Assembly (NCBI RefSeq): GCF_000373965.1 | Contig: NZ_KB892868.1 | Coordinates: forward strand, 177,743-241,742 | DNA length: 64,000 bases | Origin: Uliginosibacterium gangwonense DSM 18521 | Lineage (GTDB): Bacteria > Pseudomonadota > Gammaproteobacteria > Burkholderiales > Rhodocyclaceae | Direction of reading: 5' to 3' | Part shown: positions 1 through 14,744 of the stretch, in pieces | Position numbering within the stretch: the stretch's first letter is position 1 | Layout: each line of letters opens with the position of its first letter | Made by a program: the position numbers and the translations under genes | Notes under the pieces: generated by a model | What the model was told of the DNA's origin: nothing | The model's database searches: none | Seen by the model: the letters and a program-made list of their open reading frames with translations, nothing else

Positions 1-374
1 AGCCGCTCCATCGGCGGCACCGCCAGCGCGCGGATCGCAGTTTCATCCCGCAGCGGATGGGCAAAGCGCGGCCCCTCGCCTTCGGCAAACGACAGGCCCA
101 GGCCCATGGCGTCCGGCACGGTGAGGATATCGGAGAACAGGATCGCCGCATCCAGCGCGAAACGTGCCAGGGGTTGCAGCGTCACCTCGGTGGCGAATGC
201 GGCATTCCGGCACAAATCCATGAAGCTGCCTGCGTGCGCCCGGGTCGCCCGGTATTCCGGCAGATAACGCCCGGCCTGACGCATCAGCCAGACCGGTGTG
301 TAGTCAGTCGGCTCACACAACAGGGCACGCAAAAAACAATCGTTCTGGATTTGGTTTGACATGTTATCGGTCAT
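1..374 (-). CDS. hemE: Uroporphyrinogen decarboxylase, N-terminal part
   Basis: HemE decarboxylates uroporphyrinogen III to coproporphyrinogen III in cytosolic heme synthesis. The reverse strand reads from an ATG at 374 and runs off the left edge, so only about 124 N-terminal residues are present. The family hallmark [15 protein letters not shown] is visible near residues 29-43, followed by the EVTLQPL and [10 protein letters not shown] segments that line the active site. A second in-frame ATG lies at 362; the upstream one is chosen because the family usually has a few residues before the conserved block. It is divergent from ubiB, with about 150 bases between the two starts. Identification is secure; the C-terminal two thirds cannot be judged. 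Confidence 0.93.
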   Translation of the reverse strand, partial: MTDNMSNQIQNDCFLRALLCEPTDYTPVWLMRQAGRYLPEYRATRAHAGSFMDLCRNAAFATEVTLQPLARFALDAAILFSDILTVPDAMGLGLSFAEGEGPRFAHPLRDETAIRALAVPPMER

Positions 375-522
375 AAATTCTCTCTGAGAGCGTCTATTCT
401 ATCCTTCGTCCGTCCGGCTGGTGACAATCTTTATACACACCGCAGCGAGCCCCTGAAAGTAACGGGAAGTGCGCCAAACTGCTACCATCGCAGCTTCATG
501 TGAAAAACATCGGGCACCTGTC

Positions 523-2085
523 GTGCGTCTCTTTCGCCTTGCCAAAATTGCTTCGGTCAGCCTGCGCTTCGGCCTCGACCAAATGATCCTGGATCGTGCC
601 TCCACCACGCGGGTGGGGGAGTGGATCAGGCGCATCCTGCCACGGCGCACCTTTAGCGAACCCCGTGCCGTGCGCCTGCGGCGTGCCCTGGAAACCCTGG
701 GGCCGATCTTCGTCAAATTCGGCCAACTGCTCTCCACCCGCCGTGACCTCTTGGCCAACGATATTGCCGAAGAATTGGCCAAACTGCAGGACAAGGTGCC
801 GCCGTTTGCTTCCGAACAAGCCGTTGCCTGCCTGGAAGCTGAATTTGGTCGCCCCATCGACGAGGTATTGAACAAATTCGAGCGTACCCCGGTGGCCTCC
901 GCCTCCATGGCCCAGGTGCACTTTGCCGAGTTGCCTGACGGCACCGAAGTGGCGGTCAAGATTTTACGCCCTGGTATCGAATCGCTCATTAGCCACGATC
1001 TGGCACTGCTGGATACGGCCGCCACGCTGATCGAAAAGCTGTGGGTGGATGGCCGCCGCCTCAAACCGCGTGAGCTGGTCGCCGAATATGCGCGCCACCT
1101 CTACGATGAACTGGATATGATGCGTGAGGCGGCAAACTGTTCGCAGTTGCGGCGCAATTTCAAGGATTCACCCTTGCTGGTGGTGCCGGAGGTGTATTGG
1201 GATTATTGCGGGCGCTCAGTCATGGTGATGCAGCGCATGCGCGGCACCCCGATTTCGCAAATCCCCGCGCTGGTCAGCCAGGGCGTGGATTTGAAGGCAC
1301 TGTCGCGTGCGGGGGTGGAAATCTTCTTCACCCAGGTGTTCCGTGATGGCTTTTTCCACGCCGACATGCACCCGGGCAATATCTTCGTCTCCCCCACCGG
1401 ACAGTACATTGCACTGGATTTCGGCATCATGGGCACGCTCAACGAACGCGACAAGGCCTATCTGGCGCAGAACTTCCTGGCGTTCTTCCGGCGGGACTAC
1501 AAGCGCGTAGCCCAGGCCCACATCGAAGCGGGCTGGGTGCCTGCCGATACCCGCGTAGAGGAATTCGAAAGCGCCATCCGTGCGGTGTGCGAGCCAATCT
1601 TCGACCGCCCGCTCAAAGACATTTCCTTTGGCAAGACGCTGCTGCGCCTGTTCCAGACGGCACGGCGCTACCAGATGGAGGTTCAACCGCAGCTGGCGAT
1701 GCTGCAAAAAACCCTCCTCAACATCGAAGGGCTGGGGCGTGATCTGGACCCGGAGCTGGACCTGTGGCAGACCGCCAAGCCTTTCCTTGAACGCTGGATG
1801 AGCGAGCAACTGGGCTGGCGGGCACTACTCCGCCATGTGAAGGAGGAAGCCCCTGGCTGGGCGGCCACCCTGCCGCAATTGCCACGCTTGGCACACAAGA
1901 TGCTAAACAACGATGCGCAGCAGGAACAGCTTCGACAGCAGGCACAGTTGCTCACCACCCAGCGCAGGCAAAACCGCCTGCTGGCAGCATTGGTGTTGGG
2001 CATCTTCGCCTTGCTTGCCAGCGAACTGTATTTTCATTACGAAAAAGCGGCGCCTACGTACAGCCATGCCGTGTCAAAACCCTGA
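523..2085 (+). CDS. ubiB: UbiB-family kinase-like ubiquinone biosynthesis protein
   Basis: UbiB is an atypical protein-kinase-like ATPase of the ADCK/ABC1 family needed for ubiquinone synthesis at the inner membrane. The 520-residue product carries the KxGQ motif (KFGQ, about 65-68), an alanine-rich loop ([10 protein letters not shown]) replacing the usual glycine loop, the VAVK lysine, and a DFG-type metal site (DFGIMGT). A hydrophobic C-terminal segment (about 490-510) is the expected membrane anchor. The frame is open from an ATG at 469, but homologues start at the block RLFRLAKI, so the GTG at 523 is preferred; no strong ribosome binding site settles it. It stands alone, divergent from hemE. 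Confidence 0.9.
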   Translation: MRLFRLAKIASVSLRFGLDQMILDRASTTRVGEWIRRILPRRTFSEPRAVRLRRALETLGPIFVKFGQLLSTRRDLLANDIAEELAKLQDKVPPFASEQAVACLEAEFGRPIDEVLNKFERTPVASASMAQVHFAELPDGTEVAVKILRPGIESLISHDLALLDTAATLIEKLWVDGRRLKPRELVAEYARHLYDELDMMREAANCSQLRRNFKDSPLLVVPEVYWDYCGRSVMVMQRMRGTPISQIPALVSQGVDLKALSRAGVEIFFTQVFRDGFFHADMHPGNIFVSPTGQYIALDFGIMGTLNERDKAYLAQNFLAFFRRDYKRVAQAHIEAGWVPADTRVEEFESAIRAVCEPIFDRPLKDISFGKTLLRLFQTARRYQMEVQPQLAMLQKTLLNIEGLGRDLDPELDLWQTAKPFLERWMSEQLGWRALLRHVKEEAPGWAATLPQLPRLAHKMLNNDAQQEQLRQQAQLLTTQRRQNRLLAALVLGIFALLASELYFHYEKAAPTYSHAVSKP

Positions 2086-2156
2086 TCCAACTCGTATGTT
2101 GTGGGATTTGAACGCAAGGCAGACGCCTGACTGGGTATAATCAGGCCGGGAAGCGA

Positions 2157-2186
2157 CGGCCTCATGTTCAGCAAGACATGGGGCCG
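2157..2186 (+). other. Hairpin between ubiB and the symporter gene
   Basis: An 11-bp stem (CGGCCTCATGT paired with ACATGGGGCCG, one G-T wobble) encloses the loop TCAGCAAG. It is followed by TTGTCTGTGTTT, which is only mildly T-rich. It could be a weak ubiB terminator or a leader structure for the symporter gene, whose ATG is 53 bases downstream. Confidence 0.45.
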
Positions 2187-2239
2187 TTGTCTGTGTTTGA
2201 TCAGGTGCGAGCCTGCCATTGGCTCAAGGGCTAGGTCCT

Positions 2240-3769
2240 ATGTTACTAACCTTTGTGATTTTGTATTGGCTGATTTCCATTGCCATTGGCCTGTATGCGG
2301 CCTTGCGCGTGCATAACACCAAGGACTATGCCGTCGCCAGCCGGGCCCTGCCCTTCCATATCGTCACCGCCACGGTGTTTGCCACCTGGTTTGGCTCCGA
2401 AACGGTGCTTGGCATCCCTGCCACCTTCCTCAAGGAAGACCTGCATGGCGTGGTGGCAGACCCGTTTGGTGCCTCCATGTGCCTGATTCTGGTTGGCCTG
2501 TTCTTTGCCAAGCCGCTCTACAGGCTGAACCTGATGACCATCGGCGACTACTATCGGCTGCGCTTTGGGCGCACGATTGAGCTGATGACCACCTGCTGCA
2601 TCGTGATCTCTTACCTGGGCTGGGTTGCGGCTCAGATCAAGGCGCTGGGGCTGGTGTTCTTCGTGCTCTCCGATGGCGCCGTCTCACAGGAACTGGGGAT
2701 GTGGCTGGGTTCGGCCTCGGTCCTGATCTACACGCTCTTTGGCGGGATGTGGTCGGTGGCCATCACCGACTTCATCCAGATGATCGTGATCGTGATCGGC
2801 ATGCTCTACATCGGCTGGGACGTGGGCTCTTCCGCCGGGGGCGTCAGTGCGGTCGTGGCGCATGCCAGCGCGGAAGGCAAGTTCCACTTCTTCCCGGAAT
2901 TCAAGATCGATGCCATTGTAATGTTCGTCGGCACCTGGATCACCATGATGTTCGGCTCGATTCCGCAGCAGGATGTCTTCCAGCGCGTGCAATCATCCTC
3001 TACCGAAAAGACTGCCGTATGGGCCACCGTGCTGGGCGGCTCGCTGTATTTCATCTTCGCCTTCGTTCCGATGTTCCTGGCCTACTGTGCGGTCATGATT
3101 GCGCCGGATCTGGTGGCCAAGTATATCGATACCGATTCGCAGTTGATCCTGCCCAAGCTGGTGTTGGAAAAGGCCCCCTTGTTTGCCCAGATCATGTTCT
3201 TCGGTGCCCTGCTCTCAGCCATCAAGAGCTGTGCTTCGGCCACCTTGCTGGCGCCCTCGGTCACCTTCTCGGAAAACCTGCTCCGCCCGATTCTGCTCAA
3301 ATTCTGGCCAGACATGACCGACCGGCTTTTCCTGCGCTGGATGCAGATCGTGGTGCTGGTCTTCACCGCCGTGGTCACAGGCATCGCGGTCAACTCCAAG
3401 CTCTCGATCTACGGCCTGGTCGAAAACGCCTACAAGGTCACCCTGGTGGCAGCTATCGTACCGCTGGCCCTGGGGGTGTACTGGAAGCGCGCCACCACTC
3501 AGGGGGCAATCATGTCGATGCTCCTGGGGCTGATCAGTTGGGTGGCTTTAGAGATTCTCGCCGCCAGTGCCAACGCCCCGGCCTGGACACAGGTATGGCT
3601 ACCGCATTTCGTGGGCTTCCTTGTTTCCTTGGGTAGCTTTATGCTGTTCTCCCTCTTGCCACAGCTTGTGACCACCCCGCCCATTCCGGTGCCGGGTGCA
3701 CTCAGCCATGACCACCATCATCCTGTGCACGCCGCCACACTTACCCACCATGCCAGCCACAAGCCCTGA
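2240..3769 (+). CDS. Sodium:solute symporter (SSS family)
   Basis: This 509-residue integral membrane protein belongs to the SSS family (TC 2.A.21), which couples Na+ entry to uptake of sugars, amino acids, carboxylates or vitamins. About 13 hydrophobic segments are visible, starting at residue 1 (MLLTFVILYWLISIAIGLYA). The early KDYAVASRALP stretch and the central FGGMWSVAITDFIQ motif are typical of the family. The tail is histidine-rich (HDHHHP, then HHASHKP), which is unusual and might bind metal. An upstream TTG at 2219 is in frame, but the ATG at 2240 has AAGGG nine bases before it and fits the family start. Substrate cannot be told. A VanZ-like gene follows 54 bases later. Confidence 0.85.
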   Translation: MLLTFVILYWLISIAIGLYAALRVHNTKDYAVASRALPFHIVTATVFATWFGSETVLGIPATFLKEDLHGVVADPFGASMCLILVGLFFAKPLYRLNLMTIGDYYRLRFGRTIELMTTCCIVISYLGWVAAQIKALGLVFFVLSDGAVSQELGMWLGSASVLIYTLFGGMWSVAITDFIQMIVIVIGMLYIGWDVGSSAGGVSAVVAHASAEGKFHFFPEFKIDAIVMFVGTWITMMFGSIPQQDVFQRVQSSSTEKTAVWATVLGGSLYFIFAFVPMFLAYCAVMIAPDLVAKYIDTDSQLILPKLVLEKAPLFAQIMFFGALLSAIKSCASATLLAPSVTFSENLLRPILLKFWPDMTDRLFLRWMQIVVLVFTAVVTGIAVNSKLSIYGLVENAYKVTLVAAIVPLALGVYWKRATTQGAIMSMLLGLISWVALEILAASANAPAWTQVWLPHFVGFLVSLGSFMLFSLLPQLVTTPPIPVPGALSHDHHHPVHAATLTHHASHKP

Positions 3770-3823
3770 GGCGCAGACATCCGCGCCCAGGATGCGGGAT
3801 GACATGAGGATACCGGGCCGCGC

Positions 3824-4915
3824 ATGAATACCGATCAGGCCGTCACCACCATCCTGCTGGCAGGCTCCAACAAGGATACCCACCGCCTGTCCCGCTATTT
3901 GGGCTTTACCTACCTGTGCCTGACGGCCTACGCCTGCCTATGGCCATTTGACGATTACCGCAGCATATCCGGCAGCCCATTGGAATTTCTCTTTCAGGGC
4001 TGGCCGCGTTATTTCATTCTCTCCGACTTCATCGTCAACATTCTGGGGTTTATTCCACTGGGATTTCTCGTTGTCGCCGCCCGCCGTACCATCACCTCGC
4101 GCAGCAACGCTGTTATTACAAGCTTTCTGGTCTGCACGCTCTACAGCTTCAGCCTGGAGTTCTGCCAGAACTATCTGGTCAGCCGGGTCGCCTCAAACCT
4201 CGATCTGACCTGCAACTCGCTCGGGGCTTTGATTGGCGCCCTGGCGGGCCTGCGCTGGCGGCACATCCTGCTGCCCGGAGGCTGGTTTCATGCGTGGCGG
4301 ATGCGCCGCCTGCCTGCGGGGCACCGTGGTGAAATCGGCATGCTGCTGGTATTGGCTTGGTGGCTGACCCAAAGCGAGCCGCTGGCCCCGCTTTTCAGCA
4401 ATGGCGATCTGCGCCCCGTGTTCGATCTGCTTGCCCCCATCAGTTTTTCTGTGCGGCGCTTTGTATGGTTTGAAGCGGCCGGGGTAGCGTTCAGCCTGCT
4501 TGCTTTCGGCCTCTTTATCCGCTGCGGCCTGAAGGGGGCCAGCGCGTGGCTGCTCGGGCTGTTGGTATTGATCGGGGCTGCCATCAAGACCATCGCCACC
4601 AGTTGGTTCGTGATTCCTCCTGACCCACTGTTGTGGGCCTCCCCAGGCGCCTTGTGGGGGATGGGATTGGGAGCCGTGGCACTCGCGGTATGCTGGCGTC
4701 TGCGCCCATCGGTACGTCTGGCGCTGGCCAACCTGGCTCTTCTGCTGGCCACGGTGCTGATCAATCTGGCGCCCGGCAACCCGTTTGAAGAAGCCTCACA
4801 ACACTTGATCCGCAGCGGTCACTTCATCGGTTTTCGCAGCCTGACGCTGGATTTTGCCCTGCTCTGGCCCTTCTGCGCCTTGAGCTGGCTGGCTTTTACA
4901 TCCTCACGCCGTTAG
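3824..4915 (+). CDS. VanZ-family membrane protein
   Basis: This 363-residue protein has about eight to ten hydrophobic segments. The N-terminal half carries the VanZ-like signature: an aromatic-rich first helix ending in LWPFDDYR, then SDFIVNILGFIPLGFLVV and the SLEFCQNYLVSRVASNLDLTCN block with acidic and basic residues inside helices. VanZ confers low-level teicoplanin resistance in enterococci, but most chromosomal relatives have no known role. The C-terminal half is a less conserved hydrophobic extension. The ATG at 3824 follows a weak GAGGATA site. It probably shares a transcript with the upstream symporter and converges on maf, ending seven bases before the maf stop. Confidence 0.75.
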   Translation: MNTDQAVTTILLAGSNKDTHRLSRYLGFTYLCLTAYACLWPFDDYRSISGSPLEFLFQGWPRYFILSDFIVNILGFIPLGFLVVAARRTITSRSNAVITSFLVCTLYSFSLEFCQNYLVSRVASNLDLTCNSLGALIGALAGLRWRHILLPGGWFHAWRMRRLPAGHRGEIGMLLVLAWWLTQSEPLAPLFSNGDLRPVFDLLAPISFSVRRFVWFEAAGVAFSLLAFGLFIRCGLKGASAWLLGLLVLIGAAIKTIATSWFVIPPDPLLWASPGALWGMGLGAVALAVCWRLRPSVRLALANLALLLATVLINLAPGNPFEEASQHLIRSGHFIGFRSLTLDFALLWPFCALSWLAFTSSRR

Positions 4916-4922
4916 GGCCTAC

Positions 4923-5540
4923 TCAGTCCATCAACTTGAAGGCGCGCAGCAGTTCGGATGTTTCAAACAGCGGCAGGCCCATGATGCCTGAATATGACCC
5001 CTTGATTTCAGAGATAAAGGTGGCCGCATATCCCTGGATACCGTAAGCCCCGGCCTTGTCCATGGGTTCGCCCGTGGTGATGTAGCGACGGATTTCATGC
5101 ACATCCAGGGGGCGGAAACGCACACAACTGCGGCTCAAGCGATATTCAAGCCGATCCTCATGGGCGACCGCCACGGCGGTCAGCACATGGTGTTCCTGGC
5201 CAGAGAGGCGGCACAGGATTTCCTCGGCGTGTTGTGTATCACGTGGCTTGCCGATGATCTCGCCTTCAAACTCCAGCGTGGTATCGGCGGACAGCACCGC
5301 CTGCCGTCGCAGACCGCGCCAAGCCACCCGGCGCAAGCCACCTTCAGCCTTGGCAAGTGCGACGCGAACGACATAGGTCTCGACATCCTCATCCGGCAGG
5401 CTTGCTTCGTTGACTTCCTCATCTTCGCGCGGCGGGGCACGAAACAACAGGGTGTCGAAATCGATGCCAATCTGATGTAACAGCTCACGACGCCGGGGAC
5501 TACGTGAAGCCAGATAGATGCGGCGGGAATTCAACAGCAT
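4923..5540 (-). CDS. maf: Maf family nucleotide pyrophosphatase
   Basis: Maf proteins hydrolyse non-canonical or excess nucleoside triphosphates to monophosphates; the YhdE branch prefers dTTP and UTP. The 205-residue product opens with the diagnostic ASRSPRRRELL phosphate-binding motif (about 11-21) and has the catalytic SADTTL segment and IIGKP near 90-105. GAYGIQGYAATFI and the closing GLPLFE are also family features. It is the last gene of a minus-strand run after rlmH, six bases away. The run nadD-rsfS-rlmH-maf is common in betaproteobacteria. The exact branch (YhdE or YceF) is not certain from sequence alone. Confidence 0.92.
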   Translation of the reverse strand: MLLNSRRIYLASRSPRRRELLHQIGIDFDTLLFRAPPREDEEVNEASLPDEDVETYVVRVALAKAEGGLRRVAWRGLRRQAVLSADTTLEFEGEIIGKPRDTQHAEEILCRLSGQEHHVLTAVAVAHEDRLEYRLSRSCVRFRPLDVHEIRRYITTGEPMDKAGAYGIQGYAATFISEIKGSYSGIMGLPLFETSELLRAFKLMD

Positions 5541-5546
5541 GGGCGC

Positions 5547-6017
5547 TCACTCACGATGATAAGGATGATTGTTCAAGAGGCTCCAGGCACGGTATAGCGC
5601 CTCGGCCAGCAGGGGACGAACCATCGCATGGGGCAGGGTCAGACTGGAGAGGCGCAGCTTTTCGTGCGCCTCATCCTTGAAGGCGGGGTCCAACCCATCC
5701 GGCCCGCCAATGACAAAGGCAACATCGTCCCCCGTCTCTTTCCAGCGTGCTAAACGCTGGGAAAGCTGACGGGTAGAGATATCGTCGCCTCGTTCATCAA
5801 GCACCACCAAGCGCCGCCGCGTGGGCAGCGCGGCACGCAGGCGCTCCGCCTCCGCCGCCATCATGGCAGCGGGGGTTTTGCCTGTGGTGCGGGGCTCGGC
5901 CTTGACTTCGACCAGTTCCAGCGGGCAATCACGGGGCAGCCGCTTGGCAAATTCACGAAAGCCCTCTTCCACCCAGCCGGGCATACGCGTGCCGACAGCG
6001 GCAACGATGAGCCTCAT
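5547..6017 (-). CDS. rlmH: 23S rRNA pseudouridine-1915 N3-methyltransferase
   Basis: RlmH is a SPOUT-class methyltransferase that uses S-adenosylmethionine to methylate pseudouridine 1915 in helix 69 of 23S rRNA on assembled ribosomes. The 156-residue length matches the family. Visible hallmarks are the start [14 protein letters not shown], the LDERG turn, FVIGGPDG in the cofactor knot, and the C-terminal [16 protein letters not shown] and NHPYHRE. The start ATG overlaps the rsfS stop as ATGA, so translation is probably coupled. Grouping with the ribosome-silencing factor gene rsfS is typical. Confidence 0.96.
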   Translation of the reverse strand: MRLIVAAVGTRMPGWVEEGFREFAKRLPRDCPLELVEVKAEPRTTGKTPAAMMAAEAERLRAALPTRRRLVVLDERGDDISTRQLSQRLARWKETGDDVAFVIGGPDGLDPAFKDEAHEKLRLSSLTLPHAMVRPLLAEALYRAWSLLNNHPYHRE

Positions 6018-6388
6018 TCCAGCGCGGCGGTCTCGCTATCGACCAGCAGCTTGCGCTTGCGTGCCGGCGTGGTGGCCCACAGTTCCTCAAGGTTGTAATA
6101 ACTACGCACGGCGGGCTGCATGAGGTGGACGATGGCATCGCCTAAATCAACCAGCACCCATTCGCCGGTTTCCTCACCTTCCACGCCGATGATCTCACCG
6201 CCTGCGGCCTTCACCTTTTCCTGCACATGCTTGGCCAGCGCACGGGTCTGGCGGTTGGAGGTACCACTGGCTACGATCACCCGGTCAAACAAAGAGGTGA
6301 GCTTGGTGGTATTGATCACTTCGATATCGACGGCCTTGACGTCTTCAAGGGCGTCAACCACGATCTTTTGCAGCTTGCGAATATCCAT
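6014..6388 (-). CDS. rsfS: Ribosomal silencing factor RsfS
   Basis: RsfS (Iojap family) binds ribosomal protein L14 and blocks joining of the subunits when nutrients run short. The 124-residue product shows the conserved core: [18 protein letters not shown], the ASGTSNRQ segment, then [21 protein letters not shown] and YYNLEELW. These are nearly canonical. It sits 15 bases after nadD and overlaps rlmH by four bases on the same strand, so nadD, rsfS, rlmH and maf most likely form one transcript. Confidence 0.96.
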   Translation of the reverse strand: MDIRKLQKIVVDALEDVKAVDIEVINTTKLTSLFDRVIVASGTSNRQTRALAKHVQEKVKAAGGEIIGVEGEETGEWVLVDLGDAIVHLMQPAVRSYYNLEELWATTPARKRKLLVDSETAALE

Positions 6389-6403
6389 GTAATAAGTAGG
6401 GAA

Positions 6404-7063
6404 TTAATTTCCGTAGAGGTGATGTTGTTGAATATAGTCGAGGACTGCGTCAGGTAGCAAAAAACGTGGACTCCCACCCTGCGCCAGGATGGCACGAATG
6501 GAAGTCGCCGAGATTGCCAACGGTGTCATTGCAAAACTGGCCACCATACCCGCAGGGCGCTTGGCAAGCCGCTCCGGGCGGGCGCAGGCCCGATGATGGA
6601 ACTCTGAACGCAGTGCTTCACCCATGTGCTGCTCATTCAGGGAATAACCGGGGCGCGTTGCCACGGCAATATGCGCCAGTTCGAACAGCTCGCGCCAACG
6701 ATACCACGAAGGCAGCCCCAGGAAGGCATCCACCCCGAGCAACAGCACAAGGGCGTGCTGACTCCCCAGTTCGCTGCGCAGACGCTCCAGGGTGGGCACC
6801 GTATAGCTGGGCAGGTCTGCTCGCACTTCGCTATCGTCCAGCTCGAATTGCGGCAGATCACCCAGTGCCAACTGCACCATGGCCAGCCGATCTTCTGCAC
6901 TGGTACAGGGTTGATCACGATGCCGTGGATGCCCGGCTGGTACAACCCGCACCCGGGACAGCCCCAGTGCCTGTCGCGCTTCCTCTGCAAGGCGCAGATG
7001 GCCGAAATGGATGGGGTCGAACGTCCCCCCCATTACGCCCAGTACGCCATCCTTAGATTTCAT
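6404..7063 (-). CDS. nadD: Nicotinate-nucleotide adenylyltransferase
   Basis: NadD transfers AMP from ATP to nicotinate mononucleotide, forming deamido-NAD in cytosolic NAD synthesis. The start at 7063 places GVMGGTFDPIHFGHLRLAEEA at residues 8-28, containing the nucleotidyltransferase GTFDPIHxGH signature. The C-terminal ISATSIRAIL is the second ATP-binding motif (ISxTxIR). A longer frame reaches 7099 but adds an unconserved leader, so the inner ATG is chosen. That start overlaps the end of the upstream BPSS1780-like gene by 11 bases. The 219-residue length is normal. Confidence 0.94.
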   Translation of the reverse strand: MKSKDGVLGVMGGTFDPIHFGHLRLAEEARQALGLSRVRVVPAGHPRHRDQPCTSAEDRLAMVQLALGDLPQFELDDSEVRADLPSYTVPTLERLRSELGSQHALVLLLGVDAFLGLPSWYRWRELFELAHIAVATRPGYSLNEQHMGEALRSEFHHRACARPERLAKRPAGMVASFAMTPLAISATSIRAILAQGGSPRFLLPDAVLDYIQQHHLYGN

Positions 7064-7829
7064 GGGTCCACGGGTGAGGCCACTCACCAAACACATCACA
7101 GGCGCTTCGATAGAACGCGGCGTAGTACAGCGCCATCCAGAAGACGACGCAGAACGCCATCACCACCATCGAGAGCATGGTGCTCCCCCCTGTGACAGAC
7201 ATCAGCGCCGAGGTCAGAAACCCCGATAGCAGCGAGAATGACAAGGTATATACGGCCAACACCCAGAAATTGCGCCAGTAGGCCACAAAGCTGAAAAACA
7301 GCGCCTTGATGGCAGTCAGCCCGCGCAACCCGACGCAGGGCGCGGCGTACCATGTAGCCATCTCGATAGGCAGGCGGATAAAAAAGAACAGCGCCAGCAT
7401 CTTGAGATAGCTATTGAGAAGCTCGGGCGGCAACTGCTTGCCGCTTTCCACAAACGCCATGAGCCGTACCCCCGCAATGCCACTAATCAGCACAGCCAGC
7501 CAGAGTGCTACCAGATTGCCGATCAGGCGGACGCCGCCAATCGCAAACAAGGGGCGCAGCTTCATGCGGAACCCGGCAAACAGCAGCGCGGGATGGATGC
7601 GGTTGCCCTCGGCCACCTCACGGCTGATGAGGAACATGCCGATTTCCAACGGTGGCAGCACCAGGATCAACGCGGTTTGCCCGATTACTGGCACAAAACC
7701 GAACAGCAAGACCAGCATCGCCACCGTGGAGGCGGCCGAAAAAAACGCCATCGGCATGCGCCGGACCAGGGTGAAGCCTTCGGCAATCCAATACCAGCCG
7801 CGAATGGGACGAAGTTTGTTGGCTTGCAT
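7053..7829 (-). CDS. BPSS1780-type membrane protein (copy A)
   Basis: This 258-residue protein has about six hydrophobic segments and belongs to the betaproteobacterial BPSS1780 membrane family of unknown function. Its opening, RPIRGWYWIAEGFTLVRRMPMAF, is the characteristic amphipathic block before the first membrane helix, and LPPLEIGMFLISREVAEG after the second helix is also typical. The start overlaps the upstream stop as TGATG, so it is translationally coupled to copy B, a divergent paralogue. Two tandem copies before nadD suggest a heteromeric complex or a duplication. Function is unknown. Confidence 0.78.
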   Translation of the reverse strand: MQANKLRPIRGWYWIAEGFTLVRRMPMAFFSAASTVAMLVLLFGFVPVIGQTALILVLPPLEIGMFLISREVAEGNRIHPALLFAGFRMKLRPLFAIGGVRLIGNLVALWLAVLISGIAGVRLMAFVESGKQLPPELLNSYLKMLALFFFIRLPIEMATWYAAPCVGLRGLTAIKALFFSFVAYWRNFWVLAVYTLSFSLLSGFLTSALMSVTGGSTMLSMVVMAFCVVFWMALYYAAFYRSACDVFGEWPHPWTHEI

Positions 7830-8722
7830 CAGTCAACAGTCGGGGTAGGAGCGGTTACACGGTTTTGATCGGCCAATAGATCGCCATAGGCGGCATAGAT
7901 GGAACCCACCATCACGGGGATATAGATCAGCACCCCGAGCAGGCTCAATGGCCCCAACACCAGCACCAGAATGGCCAGATACTGCACCGGCAGATACACC
8001 CAGGCCAGCGACATCGGCGGAATCAGCACCACCACAAAGATCACGTAAAAGCACACCGCCAGCAGGACAATGGAGCCCAGGCTGCGCAAGCTGGCTTTCA
8101 GCGAATAGCGCATGGCGTCCAGCGGAGGGTAGTTGTCCAGCATCACCAGGACCGGAGCAAACAACAGCGCCAGCAGCAAGACCCCCCACACCAACAGGAA
8201 GAGTATCCACAGCACCCCCAGCCCAGCCAGGAAGCTGATGATATCAGCCGCCACGGTACTCACCGCCGTACCCACCGACCAGCCCAGCAGCCCCACCATC
8301 AGGGAGCCGCCCAAGGCGAGCATGGTCAAGAGGTGCATCAACACCAGAGGCAAAGCATAAAAGACCGCAAGCAGGCTCAGGTTGCCAGGGTGGAGGCGGA
8401 AGCCTTCGAACAACATCGCAAACCGCAGGGGGCGTCCTTCCCCTTGGCGCCGCACAGCAAACATCATCCCACCAAGCATGAGGGTGAGCATCAGCAAGGG
8501 CACCATCGGCCCGATGACGGGAATCACCGTACAGAACAGGGAAATGACCAGGATGACGAAGACCCCTGCCGACACCCGCAGCCAAAACCCTGGCTGCCCG
8601 ATGAACAAGGACCAGCCTTTGCCCAGCCAGGTCAGGGCGCGGGTGGCGGGCACCCGGCGAATGCTAGGGGGGCGATGTCTGCCGGACACCCAGGGGGTTG
8701 TTTGTTTTTGCTCTGTTTGCAT
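7829..8722 (-). CDS. BPSS1780-type membrane protein (copy B)
   Basis: This 297-residue paralogue of the next gene shares its architecture: a soluble N-terminal tail of about 25 residues, the ALTWLGKGWSLFIGQPGFW block, then about six hydrophobic helices, including VIPVIGPMVPLLMLTLMLGG. The frame opens at a TTG at 8764, but the ATG at 8722 gives a more natural start; neither has a strong ribosome binding site. The end overlaps copy A by one base. The role of the family is unknown; membrane location is clear from the hydrophobicity. Confidence 0.72.
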   Translation of the reverse strand: MQTEQKQTTPWVSGRHRPPSIRRVPATRALTWLGKGWSLFIGQPGFWLRVSAGVFVILVISLFCTVIPVIGPMVPLLMLTLMLGGMMFAVRRQGEGRPLRFAMLFEGFRLHPGNLSLLAVFYALPLVLMHLLTMLALGGSLMVGLLGWSVGTAVSTVAADIISFLAGLGVLWILFLLVWGVLLLALLFAPVLVMLDNYPPLDAMRYSLKASLRSLGSIVLLAVCFYVIFVVVLIPPMSLAWVYLPVQYLAILVLVLGPLSLLGVLIYIPVMVGSIYAAYGDLLADQNRVTAPTPTVD

Positions 8723-8794
8723 CACGAAAGATGGAAGTAAGGTACGCACCAAGCCTGCGTACAATCAAGAGGTTAACACAGATTGCGCCCCCAC

Positions 8795-14428
<5,634 letters not shown>

Positions 14429-14495
14429 GGGGAGAGCAATCTGTCTGTGTTGTGCCAGAATTGTCTCAGGAACCGACCCTTTGGAGGAGACCACA

Positions 14496-14732
14496 ATGGT
14501 GAATCTTCGATCTCTGCTGACATTTGCCCGACGTGGCCAGTGGGAGGAAGTCCATCAACAGGTACAGGCAGACGATTCGCTGCTGGGCGCATGGCTTCAT
14601 GGCATTGTGCACATTGAGGAGAACGATCTGGACAACGCCCGGCACTGGTACAGCCGTGCCCAGCGCGACTTTGACCACCGTGGCACCGTGGCCGATGAAT
14701 TGGCAAAGCTGGAGAGCGAACTGCTAGATTGA
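14496..14732 (+). CDS. Small conserved-looking protein, function unknown
   Basis: A 78-residue protein starts at an ATG with GGAGGA seven bases upstream, one of the clearest ribosome binding sites in the area. The sequence is soluble and mostly helical; residues 10-60 (RRGQWEEVHQQV, then GIVHIEENDLDNARHWYSRA) look like a single TPR-like helical hairpin. I do not recognise a named family. It is divergent from uvrA, with 67 bases between starts, and converges on the kinase gene. The frame also extends upstream to 14427, but that part overlaps the uvrA start and lacks a site. Confidence 0.65.
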   Translation: MVNLRSLLTFARRGQWEEVHQQVQADDSLLGAWLHGIVHIEENDLDNARHWYSRAQRDFDHRGTVADELAKLESELLD

Positions 14733-14744
14733 CCCGGCTCCGGC

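Noticed and set aside
2136..2141. Perfect TATAAT upstream of the symporter gene
   Set aside because: No -35 hexamer lies at 16-18 bases and the extended -10 TG is off by one base, so I do not list it as a promoter.
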